A stretch of 64,000 nucleotides of DNA from Prado023 sp963753075 (GTDB lineage: Bacteria; Actinomycetota; Actinomycetes; S36-B12; CAIYMF01): the NCBI GenBank assembly GCA_963753075.1, contig CAVWAR010000017.1:1116001-1180000 (forward strand), in the 5' to 3' direction. The notes beneath the pieces were generated by a model. It saw only the letters and a list, made by a program, of their open reading frames with translations. It was not told the DNA's origin and did not search any database. Each line of letters begins with the position of its first letter. The stretch's first letter is position 1. The translations under genes and the position numbers were made by a program. Shown here piece after piece: positions 62,048 through 64,000 of this stretch.

Positions 62048-63105
62048 CGACCTCCACCGCGATCCAGATCCCCACGCTGCTGCGGGTCAAGCCCAACACC
62101 CTGTACAAGCTGGGCAAGTACCTGCGGCGCAACGGCTTCCACCGGATCGCCCTGTTCTACGGCGAGGGCATCGCCGACATGCTGGGGCAGACCGTCGAGA
62201 TCTCGTTGGACAGCTCGGAGATCAAGACCCGCTACACCGAGACCGTCACGACCAACGACATCGAGTCGGTCGTGACCAGCGCGTTCGCCCTGCCCCGGAC
62301 CACCGACGCCATCGTGGCGGTCGGCGGCGGGATGGCCATCGACTACGCCAAGTACGCGGGCTTCCTGACCAAGAAGCCGGTCATCGCCGTGCCCACTGCG
62401 CTGAGCAACGACGGCTTCTCCTCCCCCGGCGCAAGCCTCAAGGTCGCCGGCAAGCGCGTCAGCTGCCCGGCCAACATCCCGTTCGGGGTCGTGCTCGACA
62501 CGTCGGTGATCGCCAACAGCCCGCCCCGGTTCACCCACTCGGGCGTGGGTGACCTGCTCAGCAAGTACTCCGCCGTGCACGACTGGAAGCTGGCCTACTG
62601 GGAGACCGGCGAGCAGGTCAACGACTTCGCCGTGCTGATCGCCCTGCAGAGCGTGGAGAACTTCGTCAACCATCCGAACAAGTCGATCGGCGACCTGGAC
62701 TTCATCAAGCTCATGGCCGGGGGCCTCGTGATGAGCGGGGTGGCGATGGAGGTCTCCGGCTCGTCGCGACCGGCGTCGGGCAGTGAGCACCTGATCTCGC
62801 ACGCCTACGAGAAGGTGGCTGACCGGCCGAGCATGCACGGCCTGCAGGTCGGGCTGGCGTGCATCGGCACGATGTGGCTGCAGGAGCATCCCCGCCTGGA
62901 GGACGTGGTGGCCGTGCTGGCCGAGACCGGGTTCCTGCGCTTCGTCAAGGAGAACCCGCTCGAGCGTGCGGCCTTCATCGAGGCGATCAAGCTGGCCCCC
63001 ACGATCAAGGACCAGTACTTCACGATCCTGACCCCGAAGGGCAACGTGGACAAGCTTGTGGAGTTCGTCTCCGACAGCCCGGTCTGGGACGGGCTGCTGG
63101 CCTGA
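62044..63105 (+). CDS. Glycerol-1-phosphate dehydrogenase-like (iron-containing ADH superfamily)
   Basis: 353-residue NAD(P)-dependent enzyme related to archaeal G1PDH and bacterial AraM, which reduce dihydroxyacetone phosphate to sn-glycerol 1-phosphate. The cofactor loop VGGGMAIDYAKY (about 93-104) and the metal ligands in HSGVGDLLSKY, EHLISHAYEK and MHGLQVG are present. G1P is the archaeal lipid backbone isomer, so its use in a bacterium is notable. The GTG overlaps the HAD phosphatase stop. Other substrates within the superfamily are possible. Confidence 0.85.
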   Translation: MTTSTAIQIPTLLRVKPNTLYKLGKYLRRNGFHRIALFYGEGIADMLGQTVEISLDSSEIKTRYTETVTTNDIESVVTSAFALPRTTDAIVAVGGGMAIDYAKYAGFLTKKPVIAVPTALSNDGFSSPGASLKVAGKRVSCPANIPFGVVLDTSVIANSPPRFTHSGVGDLLSKYSAVHDWKLAYWETGEQVNDFAVLIALQSVENFVNHPNKSIGDLDFIKLMAGGLVMSGVAMEVSGSSRPASGSEHLISHAYEKVADRPSMHGLQVGLACIGTMWLQEHPRLEDVVAVLAETGFLRFVKENPLERAAFIEAIKLAPTIKDQYFTILTPKGNVDKLVEFVSDSPVWDGLLA

Positions 63106-63176
63106 CCGAGCCCATGCGGTGGGACTGGCTGGGGTGTCCCTGGCGCGGTGCACCGGCGGCGCCGGCCGGTTCTCAC

Positions 63177-63182
63177 TACGAT
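63177..63182 (+). promoter_or_regulatory. -10 element of leaderless terC
   Basis: TACGAT ends 7 nt before the ATG at 63190. Confidence 0.5.
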
Positions 63183-63189
63183 TCCCGCT

Positions 63190-64000
63190 ATGCCCTCACT
63201 CGCCCCGGCCGCCGTTCGACTGGCCGAGTCCTCCGGCTCCGGCCCGACCCTCGACATCCCGATCCAAGTCTGGGCGCTGACGCTCGGGGTCATCGTCGCG
63301 CTGTTCACCTTCGACCTGGTCATCAGCGGCCGCAACCCGCACGCCGTGGGCTTCAAGGAGGCCGCCGGCTGGTCGGTGTTCTACATCTCAGTGGCCATCG
63401 TCTTCGGGCTGGTCTTCGCTCAGTGGGCCGGGTCGCCCTACGGCGCCGAGTACTTCGCGGGCTACATCGTCGAGAAGACCCTGTCGATCGACAACCTGTT
63501 CGTCTTCGTGATCATCATGTCGGCGTTCGCGGTCCCCGCCGAGCACCGGCACAAGCTGCTCACCCTCGGCATCGCGCTGGCGCTGGTGCTGCGTGCCATC
63601 TTCATCGCGATCGGCGCGACCCTGCTGGCCTACTTCTCGTTCATGTTCCTTGTCTTCGGCGTGATCCTGATCTTCACCGGGATCAAGCTCTACCAGCATC
63701 GCGACCAGGACCCCGACGTCCAGGACAACGCGCTGGTCCGGGCCACCAAGCGCCGGATCCCCGTGACCGAGGACTACCGCGAGGGGCACTTCTTCGTCCG
63801 CGAGAACGGCGTCCGGATGGCCACGCCGCTGTTCATCGCGTTCGTCGCGATCGCCTCCACGGACATCCTGTTCGCCCTTGACTCGATCCCCGCCGTGTAC
63901 GGCGTCACCAACGAGCCCTACATCGTGTTCGTGGCCAATGCCTTCGCGCTGCTGGGCCTGCGTGCCCTGTTCTTCCTCGTCGATGGCCTGCTCGACCGGT
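63190..64000 (+). CDS. TerC-family integral membrane protein (3' cut by window edge)
   Basis: At least 270 residues with about seven membrane spans visible. The family motifs EKTLSIDNLFVF and ASTDILFALDSIPA contain the conserved acidic residues. TerC/Alx proteins are linked to manganese export and metal homeostasis. ATG at 63190, likely leaderless. The reading frame is open to the last base, so the C-terminus lies beyond the window. Confidence 0.92.
   Translation, partial: MPSLAPAAVRLAESSGSGPTLDIPIQVWALTLGVIVALFTFDLVISGRNPHAVGFKEAAGWSVFYISVAIVFGLVFAQWAGSPYGAEYFAGYIVEKTLSIDNLFVFVIIMSAFAVPAEHRHKLLTLGIALALVLRAIFIAIGATLLAYFSFMFLVFGVILIFTGIKLYQHRDQDPDVQDNALVRATKRRIPVTEDYREGHFFVRENGVRMATPLFIAFVAIASTDILFALDSIPAVYGVTNEPYIVFVANAFALLGLRALFFLVDGLLDR

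Overview
The window is high-GC DNA from an actinomycete. The evidence is G/C-ending codons throughout, frequent GTG starts, a 16S-23S spacer without tRNA genes, an argCJBDR-GH cluster, a DUF222/13E12-type HNH gene with an actinobacterial LexA box, a DtxR/IdeR-type iron box, an acVLRF1-type peptidyl-tRNA hydrolase and the aroA-rsgA / hisN neighbourhood. I cannot assign a genus. Nothing looks like a phage, an insertion sequence, a CRISPR array or a plasmid. It reads as core chromosome with a few odd islands.

Layout. 1-4315: an rRNA operon on the minus strand (16S, spacer, 5' part of 23S) with its leader and promoter. 4570-6340: tyrS and a cupin. 6403-14313: arginine biosynthesis argC-J-B-D-R then argG-H, all minus, lacking argF, with an identical palindrome before argC and argG. 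14358-16157: an SDR and a lone EfeU/FTR1 iron permease behind an iron box. 16210-22222: pheS-pheT, an rRNA methyltransferase, and infC-rpmI-rplT with an AUC start on infC. 22497-25072: DUF1844, SseB-like and carboxyltransferase genes. 25255-29983: the most unusual locus, described below. 30012-35479: rpe-ribD-ribE-ribBA-ribH-hisE-hisG, chained by 4-bp overlaps. 35652-40260: an unassigned gene, a DUF222-HNH gene, an FG-GAP secreted protein and an HNH remnant. 40266-49600: SRAP, aroA-rsgA, hisN, APH-like kinase, CBS protein, P450, GerMN lipoprotein. 49597-54304: a two-component system, a hydrolase and a DEAD-box helicase. 54537-57512: oxidoreductase, M15-like peptidase, VLRF1, TetR. 57569-60985: a fatty-acid beta-oxidation pair, with the fadB-like gene broken by three single-base shifts. 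61208-64000: HAD phosphatase, glycerol-1-phosphate dehydrogenase-like enzyme, TerC (cut by the window edge).

The standout system is a secreted subtilisin-like protease (25255) whose C-terminus is an array of five-residue units each ending in Trp, with 31 Trp codons in a 15-nt register. It is followed by a multi-membrane-span PAS histidine kinase and a CheY-like response regulator. One extra C at about 26962 throws the array out of frame. In the restored frame the array runs to 27184, nine bases before the kinase start. The perfect DNA copies, the frameshift and the coupling to a sensor suggest a secreted, possibly length- or phase-variable surface/signal module that I do not recognise as described.

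A second theme is leaderless transcription. At least nine genes have a TANNNT -10 element ending 6-7 nt before their ATG/GTG, and in most of these no Shine-Dalgarno is seen. A third is short tandem repeats near gene ends (protease array, helicase N-terminus, rsgA tail, 36562, 48914, 20880).
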